Origin: Streptomyces ficellus | Lineage (GTDB): Bacteria; Actinomycetota; Actinomycetes; Streptomycetales; Streptomycetaceae | Direction: 5' to 3' | Length of the DNA stretch: 64,000 bases | Assembly: GCF_009739905.1 (NCBI RefSeq) | Contig: NZ_CP034279.1 | Coordinates: 3,348,001 to 3,412,000 of the forward strand | Shown here: positions 8,168 through 15,480 of the stretch, one piece after another | How the letters are laid out: the number at the start of each line of letters is the position of its first letter | How positions within the stretch are numbered: position 1 is the stretch's first letter | The notes under the pieces: generated by a model | Told to the model about the DNA's origin: nothing | Databases searched by the model: none | What the model saw: only the letters and a program-made list of their open reading frames with translations | Made by a program: the position numbers and the translations under genes

Positions 8168-8827
8168 CTACTTCACCGTGCGCATGCCCAGCGGGCCGAG
8201 GATCTCCTGGGCCATCACCCGGCCCGCCTCCTCCGCCAGCGCGTCCTCGGTGAGGTCCTCGTCCGTGTCGAGCCCGTCCAGCTCCTCCAGCGGCTGGTCC
8301 AGCCGGACGTGGGACACCAGGGACTGGAGCGCCCGCAGGGTCGCCGAGGCGGTGGGGCCCCAGTTGGAGAAGTACGAGAACTGCCACCACCACAGAGCCT
8401 CCGTGGTGCGGCCCGCCCGGTAGTGGGCCAGGCCGTGGCGCAGGTCCATGATGATGTCGGCCAGGTTGTCGGAGATCCGGCACGGCACGGGCGCCTTGCG
8501 CGGCTCGTACGGGTCGAAGACCTCCGAGAAGACGTCCACCGGATCGAGCATGGCCGCGAACCGCATGCGCAGCTCGTCGACGTCCACGTCCGGCCCGGTG
8601 TCCGGTTCGTACCGCTCCTCGGGGACGATGTCCTCGTGGGCGCCCAGGCGGCCGCCGGCGAGGAGCAGCTGGGAGACCTCCAGGAGCAGGAACGGGATCG
8701 CGCTGTCGGGCTCGTCGCCCTTGGCCACTTCCGTGGTGGCGACGATGAAGGACTCGATGGAGTCGGCGATCTGGACCGCGAAGCTGTCGGGGTCCAGCGA
8801 GTGCGCGTGCAGTGTGGCGTCAGACAT
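8168..8827 (-). CDS. DUF5063 family protein
   Basis: A 219-residue acidic cytoplasmic protein of the actinobacterial DUF5063 type, recognised by the D-N-L-A-D-I-I-x-D-L-x-x-G-L segment, then [12 protein letters not shown] near the C-terminal third. The aromatic run suggests a packed helical core. Its ATG at 8827 overlaps the last 8 bp of recR, so it is translationally coupled to recR. The start at 8827 is preferred over an upstream frame because GGGAG lies about 10 nt before it. Coupling hints at a link to DNA repair or replication, but no biochemical role is known. Confidence 0.8.
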   Translation of the reverse strand: MSDATLHAHSLDPDSFAVQIADSIESFIVATTEVAKGDEPDSAIPFLLLEVSQLLLAGGRLGAHEDIVPEERYEPDTGPDVDVDELRMRFAAMLDPVDVFSEVFDPYEPRKAPVPCRISDNLADIIMDLRHGLAHYRAGRTTEALWWWQFSYFSNWGPTASATLRALQSLVSHVRLDQPLEELDGLDTDEDLTEDALAEEAGRVMAQEILGPLGMRTVK

Positions 8828-9419
8828 CGAGGAGTCGTCTCCCTTCGAACGCTCGCCCGAGAGTGACCTCGTCGGCGTATTCCAGGTCTCCGCCAACGGG
8901 GAGTCCGCTGGCGAGGCGCGTGACCTTCAGGCCCATCGGCTTGACCATGCGCGCCAGGTACGTCGCGGTGGCCTCCCCCTCCAGATTGGGGTCGGTCGCA
9001 AGGATCAGCTCGGTGACCGTTCCGTCCGCCAGCCGGGCCAGCAGCTCGCGGATCCTCAGGTCGTCCGGGCCGACGCCCTCGATCGGGCTGATCGCGCCGC
9101 CGAGCACGTGGTACCGCCCACGGAACTCGCGCGTCCGCTCGATCGCGACGACGTCCTTCGGCTCCTCGACCACGCAGATGACCGCTTCGTCACGGCGCGG
9201 GTCCCGGCAGATCCCGCACCGCTCCTCCTGCGCGACGTTGCCGCACACGGCGCAGAACCGCACCTTGTCCTTGACCTCGAGGAGGGCGTGGGCGAGGCGG
9301 CGCACGTCGGTGGGCTCGGCCTGGAGGATGTGGAAGGCGATCCGCTGGGCGCTCTTGGGACCGACGCCTGGCAGCCTGCCCAGTTCGTCGATGAGGTCCT
9401 GAACCACGCCTTCGTACAA
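8820..9419 (-). CDS. recR: recombination mediator protein RecR
   Basis: A 199-residue RecR, the standard length. It has an N-terminal helix-hairpin-helix ([11 protein letters not shown]), a four-cysteine zinc finger (C-A-V-C then C-G-I-C, residues ~58-74) and a Toprim domain with V-V-E-E-P and a D-P-N-x-E-G-E-A-T segment. RecR acts with RecO/RecF to load RecA on gapped DNA. The start is TTG at 9419 with GAGAGG upstream. It lies downstream of ybaB on the same strand with a 170-bp gap, and DUF5063 overlaps its end. Confidence 0.96.
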   Translation of the reverse strand: MYEGVVQDLIDELGRLPGVGPKSAQRIAFHILQAEPTDVRRLAHALLEVKDKVRFCAVCGNVAQEERCGICRDPRRDEAVICVVEEPKDVVAIERTREFRGRYHVLGGAISPIEGVGPDDLRIRELLARLADGTVTELILATDPNLEGEATATYLARMVKPMGLKVTRLASGLPVGGDLEYADEVTLGRAFEGRRLLDV

Positions 9420-9589
9420 CGGAACGCCTCTCGTGGAGTGCTGTGATGCTTACGGTAGTTGCTGTGCGTACGGGTTAGAAGGGCGGGCCCGCAGCCCGTG
9501 CGACGAGCCCGCGGCCCGTACGACGCGCACGGGACGGACCAACGGGTCGGCGGACCCGGCGGACCCCGCGGGCCCCGCGGACCCGGTGG

Positions 9590-9931
9590 CTAGATGCCGA
9601 GGCCGGGGATGCCGCCGCCGCCCAGGCCCTGGGCCAGCGGGCCGAGCTTGGCCTGCTGGAGCGCCTGCGCGTTCTCGTTCGCGGCCTGTACGGCGGCGAC
9701 GACGAGGTCGGCGAGGGTCTCGGTGTCCTCCGGGTCGACCGCCTTGGGGTCGATGACCAGGGAGCGCAGCTCGCCGGAGCCCGTGACGGTGGCCTTCACC
9801 AGACCGCCGCCCGCCTGCCCGTCCACCTCGGTCTGCGCCAGTTCCTCCTGGGCGCGGGCGAGGTCCTGCTGCATCTTCTGGGCCTGCTGGAGGATCTGCT
9901 GCATGTTGGGCTGGCCACCACCGGGAATCAC
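9590..9931 (-). CDS. YbaB/EbfC family nucleoid-associated protein
   Basis: A 113-residue YbaB/EbfC protein, a small dimeric DNA-binding protein. The helical N-terminus ([13 protein letters not shown]) is followed by the central beta strand motif [10 protein letters not shown] and by [13 protein letters not shown] at 9931 is chosen because AGGAG lies 5 nt upstream, and it matches the family's N-terminus; an ATG 15 bp earlier overlaps that ribosome site. It precedes recR, the common ybaB-recR order. dnaX, often next to this pair in other bacteria, is not here. Confidence 0.93.
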   Translation of the reverse strand: MIPGGGQPNMQQILQQAQKMQQDLARAQEELAQTEVDGQAGGGLVKATVTGSGELRSLVIDPKAVDPEDTETLADLVVAAVQAANENAQALQQAKLGPLAQGLGGGGIPGLGI

Positions 9932-10203
9932 GGTCACTCCTGGCATTTCGACGATGAGTATTCGGTATGCCGAGCCTACGTGGTCGCCGGACGGTGTGCC
10001 CCATCCACACGGCCTCACTCTTTCGGGTGGGAATCGGGCGCGCCCTCTAGCTGATCAAGACCCTCTTGCGGGCGGAAATCCCGGGATTCCGCGCTGCCGG
10101 CCCACCATTCGGCGGTAGGAAAGGCATGCGCACCAGTACGCACACGCGCATCGCACCGCCCGCACGTTACGGATTGTCACGCAGAGCGCAGAGGAGTGCC
10201 CCG

Positions 10204-10959
10204 GTGAGCCAGCCGGAGATGCAGCCCGGGGGCCCGGCCCGGGGGGAGGGCGACCGCCAGGGCAGGTACGGCGGCCCCGGCGGCGATCTGAGCGGGCGGC
10301 CGTTCCCGCTCGGCGACTGGGGCGAGCCGGCGGAGCGGCTGGACGAGCTCTACCGGTGGGTGGAGGACCAGGCGCTGCGCACGGCCGATTGGTACCTGGC
10401 GGACCGGGCGTCGAAGCGGCTCGGGGCCCGGGCCCTGCGGATCGGTACGGCGCTGGGCGCGGTCGCGGGGGCGGGGCTGCCGCTGCTGGACCTGACGGGC
10501 GCGCTGGAGGGGGCTGCGGGCTGGGGGTACGTGTCCCTGCTGCTGGGCGCCGCGTGCCTGGCCTGCGACCGGTACTTCGGGTTCACGTCCGGCTGGATGC
10601 GGGACGTGGCGACGGCGCAGGCCGTGCAGCGGCGTCTCCAGGCGCTCCAGTTCGACTGGGCGGCGGAGAACATCCGGGAGGTGCTGGGCCCCACGGAGGG
10701 CACGGCGAGCGAGGCGGCGGAGCGGTGCCTGGGGGTGCTGCGCCGCTTCTCGGAGGACGTGACGGAGCTGGTGCGGGCGGAGACGGCGGACTGGATGGTG
10801 GAGTTCCGGTCCGGCCCGGCGCCGCTGGTGACGCAGTCGACGCTGTCGTACGCGCCGCCCCGCCCGGAGGGGGCCGGCGCTCACCCCTCCGGGCGCTTCC
10901 CGCTCCCGCCGGGCACCCGCCCCAACATGCCCCGCCAGCGCCCGCCGGAGCCCCGCTGA
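10204..10959 (+). CDS. SLATT-domain membrane protein
   Basis: A 251-residue protein with two closely spaced transmembrane helices (about residues 80-97 and 108-123). They are preceded by a helix containing R-W-V-E-D-Q-A-L-R-T-A-D-W-Y and followed by an amphipathic region and a Pro-rich tail. This layout, and the R-x-x-D-W-Y-x-x-x-R/K-x-x-K pattern, fits the SLATT (SMODS and SLOG-associated two-TM) superfamily. Its members are predicted membrane effectors, several in nucleotide-signalled defence. Here no nucleotide cyclase, SLOG or other defence gene is adjacent, so a housekeeping role is as likely. GTG at 10204 has GAGGAG upstream. Confidence 0.65.
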   Translation: MSQPEMQPGGPARGEGDRQGRYGGPGGDLSGRPFPLGDWGEPAERLDELYRWVEDQALRTADWYLADRASKRLGARALRIGTALGAVAGAGLPLLDLTGALEGAAGWGYVSLLLGAACLACDRYFGFTSGWMRDVATAQAVQRRLQALQFDWAAENIREVLGPTEGTASEAAERCLGVLRRFSEDVTELVRAETADWMVEFRSGPAPLVTQSTLSYAPPRPEGAGAHPSGRFPLPPGTRPNMPRQRPPEPR

Positions 10960-10973
10960 ACCGCGGGGGGCGC

Positions 10974-11003
10974 GGCGGGCCCGGGATGTCCCCCGGGTCC
11001 GCC
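10974..11003. terminator. bidirectional terminator hairpin
   Basis: GGCGGGCCCGGG at 10974-10985 pairs with CCCGGGTCCGCC at 10992-11003 (one G-T pair) around a 6-nt loop. It lies between the convergent SLATT gene and the next leftward gene. No T-run follows, which is normal in Streptomyces. Confidence 0.75.
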
Positions 11004-11009
11004 GGGCGG

Positions 11010-11660
11010 TCAGCTGAAGATGATCATCGAGCCCTGTGCGAGGCTGCGGGTGGCCGCCGCGTGCAGGCCGAGCCACACGTGCCGTTCGCGGGCGAAGGGG
11101 CTGTCGTCGTACGGGACCGGCCCGGCGGGCTCCTCCAGGGCCGTCGGGCGTTCCGGCGGGTGGGGCGCGGCGGGCGGGTTGGCGGGGTCGATGCCGATCG
11201 ACGGCGCGACGTACTCCAGTTCGCGCAGCAGCCCCTGGGCGGAGCCGAGCGGACCGCCGCCCGCCAGCAGCTCGTCGTTGGACAGCGGAGCGGGGAAGTC
11301 GACGGGGACGTACGCGCCCGCGTGGTCGTAGTGCCACACGAGGTGTGACTGCTGGGCCGTCGACTCGAACATCTCGAGCAGCTGCTCGTAGTCGCCGCCC
11401 AGTTCGTCGACCGGGGTGACGGCGAGACCGCAGATCTGGAGCAGGTAGGCGCGGCGCAGGAAGTGCAGGGCGTCGTAGTCGAAACCGGCGACCGGTGCGA
11501 CGTCGCCGGACAGGCCCGGCATGTAGGCGAAGACGGGCACGGTCGGCAGACCGGCCTCGGTGAGGGCCTTGTCGTACGCGGCGATCTCTTCCGCGAAGGG
11601 GTTGTCGGGGCTGTGGCACAGCACGTCGACGAGGGGGACCAACCACAGGTCACAGGCCAA
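11010..11660 (-). CDS. conserved hypothetical protein, family unknown
   Basis: A 216-residue cytoplasmic protein of unknown function. It starts at a likely TTG (11660), giving a first conserved stretch A-C-D-L-W-L-V-P-L-V-D-V-L-C-H-S. The middle is rich in aromatic and acidic residues (F-D-Y-D-A-L-H-F-L-R-R-A-Y-L-L, W-H-Y-D-H-A-G-A-Y-V). The C-terminal part is Pro-rich and then helical (H-V-W-L-G-L-H-A-A-A). AGGAG lies 11 nt before TTG. The frame stays open upstream, but that part is a low-complexity repeat and is unlikely to be coding. Convergent with the SLATT gene. I do not recognise a named domain. Confidence 0.65.
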   Translation of the reverse strand: MACDLWLVPLVDVLCHSPDNPFAEEIAAYDKALTEAGLPTVPVFAYMPGLSGDVAPVAGFDYDALHFLRRAYLLQICGLAVTPVDELGGDYEQLLEMFESTAQQSHLVWHYDHAGAYVPVDFPAPLSNDELLAGGGPLGSAQGLLRELEYVAPSIGIDPANPPAAPHPPERPTALEEPAGPVPYDDSPFARERHVWLGLHAAATRSLAQGSMIIFS

Positions 11661-11716
11661 GGGAGACTCGCTCTCCTTCAGTTGGGCGGCTACGGCAGAC
11701 GGCCGGGACAGATTAG

Positions 11717-11765
11717 TGCGGCTCGGGTGCGGCTCGGTGCGACTCGGTCGGGTGCGGCTCGGGTG
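11717..11765. repeat. GTGCGGCTCGG tandem-like repeats
   Basis: Four near-copies of an 11-bp unit (GTGCGGCTCGG, one with GTGCGACTCGG) lie upstream of the TTG start at 11660, in the expected promoter region of that leftward gene. They could be a protein-binding array or neutral slippage. Confidence 0.7.
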
Positions 11766-11825
11766 CACATCCCCTACCCACCCGTCATGAGCGGTAAGAG
11801 CCGTCGGCACGAGCGGTAGGGGGCG

Positions 11826-12506
11826 TCAGCGCCGCCCGTCCAGGTGGTCGGCCCACCGCATCGAGTGCGCGTTGTACGCGTCGACGACCGCCATTACGGC
11901 GTCCGGGTCGCCGAGCGTCACCGCGTCGACGAGTTCCTCGTGGCCGTTCCACAGCCACGCGCCGGGCTCGCGGGCGGCGCGCAGGTGGGGCACCGCGAAC
12001 ACCCAGGCCTGGACGCGCAGCCGGTGGAGGAAGTCGGCTATGTAGCTGTTGGCGACGAAGCCGCTCAGCTCGCGCCAGAACCGCAGGTCGTAGCCGATCA
12101 GTATGTCGAGGTCCCCGGCGCGGGCCGCCCGCGCCGCCTCCTCCGCCCGGCGCCGTACCGACACGAGCGGCGCCCCGTGGACGTGGAGGGCGCCGGTCCG
12201 GTCGCACAGGCGGCGGAAGATGCCGTCGACGATCAGCGCGCGGGCCTCGACCATGCCCCGGTAGTCCTCGACGGTGAACCGGTGGACGCGGAACCCCTTG
12301 TGCTGGTCGGAGTCGAGCAGGCCCTGGGCGGTGAGGTCGACCAGCGCTTCCCGCACGGGCGTCGCCGACACCCCGTACTGGTCGGCTATGTGCTTGACCG
12401 TGAATTCCTGGCCCGGCTGGAGACGCCCCGCGAGCACCTCGTCACGCAGCGCGTCCGCCACCTGCTGTCGCAGGGTGTTGCGGGTCACAGCTCCGCTCGC
12501 GGGCAT
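11826..12506 (-). CDS. GntR family (FadR/FCD type) transcriptional regulator
   Basis: A 226-residue regulator. The N-terminal winged HTH (residues ~10-75) reads L-R-Q-Q-V-A-D-A-L-R-D-E-V-L-x-G-R-L-x-P-G, then the recognition helix G-V-S-A-T-P-V-R-E-A-L, the GntR signature. The C-terminal all-helical FCD-type domain follows, with D-L-R-F-W-R-E-L and H-E-E-L-V-D-A-V. ATG 12506 has GGAGGGGG about 9 nt upstream. It lies 66 bp downstream of the aminotransferase gene on the same strand, probably in one unit, and would regulate that gene. The ligand is presumably an amino acid or its keto acid (inference). Confidence 0.9.
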   Translation of the reverse strand: MPASGAVTRNTLRQQVADALRDEVLAGRLQPGQEFTVKHIADQYGVSATPVREALVDLTAQGLLDSDQHKGFRVHRFTVEDYRGMVEARALIVDGIFRRLCDRTGALHVHGAPLVSVRRRAEEAARAARAGDLDILIGYDLRFWRELSGFVANSYIADFLHRLRVQAWVFAVPHLRAAREPGAWLWNGHEELVDAVTLGDPDAVMAVVDAYNAHSMRWADHLDGRR

Positions 12507-12514
12507 GGCTTCTG

Positions 12515-12560
12515 GCCCCCTCCGTCCGGTTCCGGACACCTTAAGCCAGCCGGAGGGGGC
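12515..12560 (-). other. hairpin between aminotransferase and GntR genes
   Basis: GCCCCCTCCG (12515-12524) pairs perfectly with CGGAGGGGGC (12551-12560), and a smaller palindrome GTCCGG-TT-CCGGAC (12524-12537) sits at the inner side of the left arm. On the leftward message the distal arm contains the GGAGGGGG ribosome site of the GntR gene. The structure could attenuate transcription or hide that site. Confidence 0.6.
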
Positions 12561-12572
12561 GCATTGAGGCGG

Positions 12573-13985
12573 TTACGCGGTGTGCTCGGTGTGCTCGTCG
12601 GCGACCGCGAGGGCCGCGTCGAGGGCGGCGAGCCCCTCCTTGGCCTCCGCCTCGGTGATGTTGCAGGCGGGGACGGCGTGGGTGCGGTTCATGTTGATGA
12701 AGGGCCACAGGCCGTTCTTCTTGCAGGCCGCGCCGAAGGCCGCCATGGGGGCGTTGGCCTCGCCCTGCGCGTTGTACGGGACGAGCGGCTCGCGCGTCTC
12801 CTTGTTCCGGACGAGGTCCAGCGCCCAGAAGGCGCCGAGGCCGCGCACCTCGCCGACGGAGGGGTGGCGCTCGGCGAGTGCGCGCAGGCCGGGGCCGAGG
12901 ACGTTCTCACCGAGGTGGGCGGCCTGTTCGACGACCTTCTCGTCCTCCATGACCTGGATGGTGGCGACGGCGGCCGCGCAGGCGAGCGGGTGCCCGGAGT
13001 AGGTGAGGCCGCCGGGGTAGGGCCGCTTGTCGAAGGTGGCGGCGATCTTCTCGGAGATGGCGACCCCGCCGAGGGGCACGTACCCGGAGTTGACGCCCTT
13101 GGCGAAGGTCAGCAGGTCGGGGACGACGCCGAAGTGGTCGGCGGCGAACCAGGCGCCGGTGCGGCCGAAGCCCGCCATGACCTCGTCGAGGACGAGCACG
13201 ATGCCGTGCCGGTCGCAGAGCTCGCGCACGCCGGCGAGGTAGCCGGGCGGCGGGGTCATGATGCCGGCGGTGCCGGGGACGGTCTCCAGGATGATCGCGG
13301 CGATGGACTGCGGCCCCTCGAAGGCGATGGTGTCCTCGAGGTGCGCCAGGGCGCGCTCGCACTCCTGCGCCTCGGTCTCGGCGTAGAACGGCGAGCGGTA
13401 GAGGAAGGGCGCCCAGAAGCGCACGACGCCGGCGGAGGCGGTGTCGGAGGCCCAGCGGCGCGGGTCGCCGGTGAGGTTGATCGCGGTGGAGGTGGCGCCG
13501 TGGTACGAGCGGTAGGCGCTCATGATCTTGGGGCGGCCGGTGTGCAGCCGGGCCATGCGGGCGGCGTTCTCGACCGCCTCGGCGCCGCCGTTGGTGAAGA
13601 AGATCTTGTCGAGGTCGCCCGGCGTGCGCTCGGCGATGAGGCGTGCGGCCTCGGAGCGTACGTCGATGGCGAAGGCGGGCGCGAAGGTCGTCAGCTTCGC
13701 GGCCTGCTCCTGGATCGCGGCGACGACCCGGGGGTGCTGGTAGCCGATGTTGGTGTAGACGAGGCCGCTGGTGAAGTCGAGGTAGCGGTTCCCCTCGTAG
13801 TCCCAGAAGTACGCCCCCTCGGCGCCGGCCACGGCGAGCGGGTCGATCAGCCCCTGGGCGGACCAGGAGTGGAAGACGTGGGCGCGGTCGGCGGCTTTAA
13901 CGGCTGCACCGGCCTGGGGATCGGGAACGCCCGGGGCGGCGGGTGCGGTGGTGGCAGCGGTGACGGGTGCGGCATGAGGGGTCAT
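12573..13985 (-). CDS. class III PLP-dependent aminotransferase
   Basis: A 470-residue fold-type I aminotransferase of class III (ornithine/GABA/beta-alanine/taurine group). Visible features are the N-terminal D-Y-E-G-N-R-Y-L-D-F-T-S-G, F-F-T-N-G-G-A-E-A-V-E-N-A, the L-D-E-V-M-A-G-F-G-R-T-G segment with the cofactor Asp, and F-A-K-G-V-N-S-G with the Schiff-base lysine. ATG 13985 is chosen at the start of an Ala/Pro/Thr-rich leader; the frame continues upstream but runs through the promoter. With a GntR-FCD gene downstream, the unit looks like an inducible amine or omega-amino acid catabolism pair. The exact amino donor cannot be read from sequence. Confidence 0.88.
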   Translation of the reverse strand: MTPHAAPVTAATTAPAAPGVPDPQAGAAVKAADRAHVFHSWSAQGLIDPLAVAGAEGAYFWDYEGNRYLDFTSGLVYTNIGYQHPRVVAAIQEQAAKLTTFAPAFAIDVRSEAARLIAERTPGDLDKIFFTNGGAEAVENAARMARLHTGRPKIMSAYRSYHGATSTAINLTGDPRRWASDTASAGVVRFWAPFLYRSPFYAETEAQECERALAHLEDTIAFEGPQSIAAIILETVPGTAGIMTPPPGYLAGVRELCDRHGIVLVLDEVMAGFGRTGAWFAADHFGVVPDLLTFAKGVNSGYVPLGGVAISEKIAATFDKRPYPGGLTYSGHPLACAAAVATIQVMEDEKVVEQAAHLGENVLGPGLRALAERHPSVGEVRGLGAFWALDLVRNKETREPLVPYNAQGEANAPMAAFGAACKKNGLWPFINMNRTHAVPACNITEAEAKEGLAALDAALAVADEHTEHTA

Positions 13986-14024
13986 GCCGCCCAGGGTAAG
14001 GACGCGCAGGTGGGCGCCGGTATG

Positions 14025-14039
14025 GCCATCTTGTATGGC
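14025..14039. promoter_or_regulatory. inverted repeat upstream of the aminotransferase
   Basis: GCCAT-CTTGT-ATGGC lies 40 bp upstream of the aminotransferase ATG. The TTGT core is compatible with GntR/FadR-type half-sites. It is a candidate operator for the GntR regulator encoded in the same unit. Confidence 0.4.
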
Positions 14040-14112
14040 GGAAGGCGCGGAGGTCGGCAGGGTGTCGGGCGGAGGGGCCCGTTGAAAGGCATGGGGGGCC
14101 CGAGAAAGGCAT

Positions 14113-14147
14113 TGACAGCATACTGTCGTCATGACAGCATTCTGTCA
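14113..14147. promoter_or_regulatory. twin palindromic operators before DJ-1/MarR genes
   Basis: TGACAG-CATA-CTGTCG (14113-14128) and TGACAG-CATT-CTGTCA (14132-14147) are two almost identical palindromes with centres 19 bp apart. A TTGACA hexamer (14112-14117) suited to a -35 element lies inside the first. Binding there would block transcription of the DJ-1/MarR pair, as expected for MarR autoregulation. Confidence 0.8.
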
Positions 14148-14193
14148 TCGGCACGACCGCAGCTTCACCGACGCTCCAGTCAGGGAGAACTCC

Positions 14194-14799
14194 ATGTCCG
14201 GCACCGACACGCGCAAGACCGTCCATCTCGCGATCTACGACACGCTGGCCGACTGGGAGACGGGGCACGCCACCGCGTGGCTGGCCCGCAGCGGGTTCGA
14301 CATCCGCACGGTCGGGCCCACCACCGGCCCGGTGACCAGCGTCGGCGGACTGCGCATCACCCCCGACCTCGCCCTGGCCGAGCTGCGGCCCGAGGACAGC
14401 GCGCTGCTGATCCTCCCGGGCGCCGACCTCTGGGACACGAGCGAGGACCTGGCGCCCTTCGCCACCGCGGCGCGGGCCTTCCTCGACGCGGGTGTGCCGG
14501 TGGCCGCGATATGCGGGGCCACCGCCGGCCTGGCTCGCGAGGGCCTGCTCGACGACCGGCCGCACACCAGCGCCGTCTCCTTCTACCTCGCGGCGACGGG
14601 CTACAAGGGCGGCGAGCACTACGTCGACACGGACGCGGTCACCGACGGCGACCTCATCACGGCCGGGCCCACGGAGCCGGTGGCCTTCGCCCGCGAGGTC
14701 CTGGGCAGGATGGGGGCGTTCGAGGGCGCGAAGCTCGACGCCTGGTACCGGCTGTTCCACGACTCCGACCCGGCCGCCTTCGAGGAGCTGAACTCGTGA
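14194..14799 (+). CDS. DJ-1/PfpI family glutamine-amidotransferase-like protein
   Basis: A 201-residue class I glutamine amidotransferase-like protein of the DJ-1/PfpI group. The nucleophile elbow is A-A-I-C-G-A-T-A-G-L-A, with Cys on the strand-to-helix turn. The family's early acidic residue is likely in Y-D-T-L-A-D-W-E. Family members include glyoxalase III/deglycase enzymes, proteases and isonitrile hydratases, so the reaction is open. ATG 14194 has AGGGAGAA upstream; the earlier in-frame ATG at 14131 lies inside the operator and is rejected. Its stop overlaps the MarR start (GTGA). Confidence 0.88.
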   Translation: MSGTDTRKTVHLAIYDTLADWETGHATAWLARSGFDIRTVGPTTGPVTSVGGLRITPDLALAELRPEDSALLILPGADLWDTSEDLAPFATAARAFLDAGVPVAAICGATAGLAREGLLDDRPHTSAVSFYLAATGYKGGEHYVDTDAVTDGDLITAGPTEPVAFAREVLGRMGAFEGAKLDAWYRLFHDSDPAAFEELNS

Positions 14800-15299
14800 G
14801 CCGTGCCGAGAGGGAGCTCCAGGACCTGCTCAGCCGGACGGCGCTGGGGGTGTTCCGGCTGAACGGCCAGTTCCTCGGCGTCTCCGAGAAGCTGGCCAGG
14901 CCGGCCGGGATCACCGCCGCATGGTGGCAGGTCCTCGGGGCGGTGCTGTCCGAGCCGCTGCCGGTCTCCGGGATCGCCCGCGCGATGGGCATCACCCGGC
15001 AGAGCGTGCAGCGGATCGCGGACCTGCTGGTCCACGAGGGCCTGGCGGAGTACCGGCCGAACCCGGCGCACCGCCGCTCCAAGCTCCTCGCCCCGACGCA
15101 GTTGGGCCGGGGGACGATCGCCCGCATAGAACCGGGCCATGCCGAGTTCGCGACCCGTCTCGCCGCCGAGCTGGGGGTGGAGGCCTTCACCGAGACGGCA
15201 CGGGTCCTGGAGCGGCTGTCGGAGGCGCTGGACTCCCTCACGGCCGGGCCTTCGGGCGGGGCGGCGGGCGGGCCCTCAAGCGGGCCCGCGCGTCCCTGA
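14796..15299 (+). CDS. MarR family transcriptional regulator
   Basis: A 167-residue MarR-type winged-helix regulator. The dimerisation helices are followed by S-G-I-A-R-A-M-G-I-T-R-Q-S-V-Q-R-I-A-D-L-L as the recognition region. The wing (E-Y-R-P-N-P-A-H-R-R-S-K-L) ends in T-Q-L-G-R-G, where the family has T-x-x-G. It starts at GTG 14796, overlapping the DJ-1 gene stop, so the two are co-translated. The twin palindromes at 14113-14147 are its probable operators. The ligand may be an electrophile or oxidant handled by the DJ-1 protein (inference). Confidence 0.9.
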   Translation: MSRAERELQDLLSRTALGVFRLNGQFLGVSEKLARPAGITAAWWQVLGAVLSEPLPVSGIARAMGITRQSVQRIADLLVHEGLAEYRPNPAHRRSKLLAPTQLGRGTIARIEPGHAEFATRLAAELGVEAFTETARVLERLSEALDSLTAGPSGGAAGGPSSGPARP

Positions 15300-15366
15300 G
15301 GAAGTACCGGCCGTCGGGCGGACGTCGGGTAGTGTTGCCGCGTTCCGCAGGAGACCCACCGAGGAG

Positions 15367-15420
15367 GTGAGACCCATCAACGCCAGGTCAGGCAGGGCTC
15401 TCCCCTCCCGCACTTCGTAG
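15367..15420 (+). other. possible 17-residue leader peptide
   Basis: A perfect anti-16S match GGAGGTGA (15363-15370) stands upstream of a short Arg/Ser-rich frame ending at TAG 15418-15420. The frame could open at the GTG inside that motif or, with ideal 8-nt spacing, at an ATC codon (15376). It lies 60 bp before the methyltransferase gene. Such a strong ribosome site without a normal start suggests a leader peptide or a relic. Confidence 0.3.
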
Positions 15421-15480
15421 ACACGGGTCGTCGAGTCGCACGGGAGCGCCCCCAGGCGTCCCGAAAGGCTTGCGCTTCCC

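Noticed and set aside
9932..10203. Possible SRP RNA or other ncRNA next to ybaB
   Set aside because: No recognisable SRP Alu or GNAR-loop core; only promoter-like sequence is seen.
11844..15299. A 1151-codon rightward open frame across GntR, aminotransferase and DJ-1
   Set aside because: It is antisense to or out of frame with well-supported genes and has Gly/Arg/Val-rich shadow composition; only its last 167 codons (MarR) are real.
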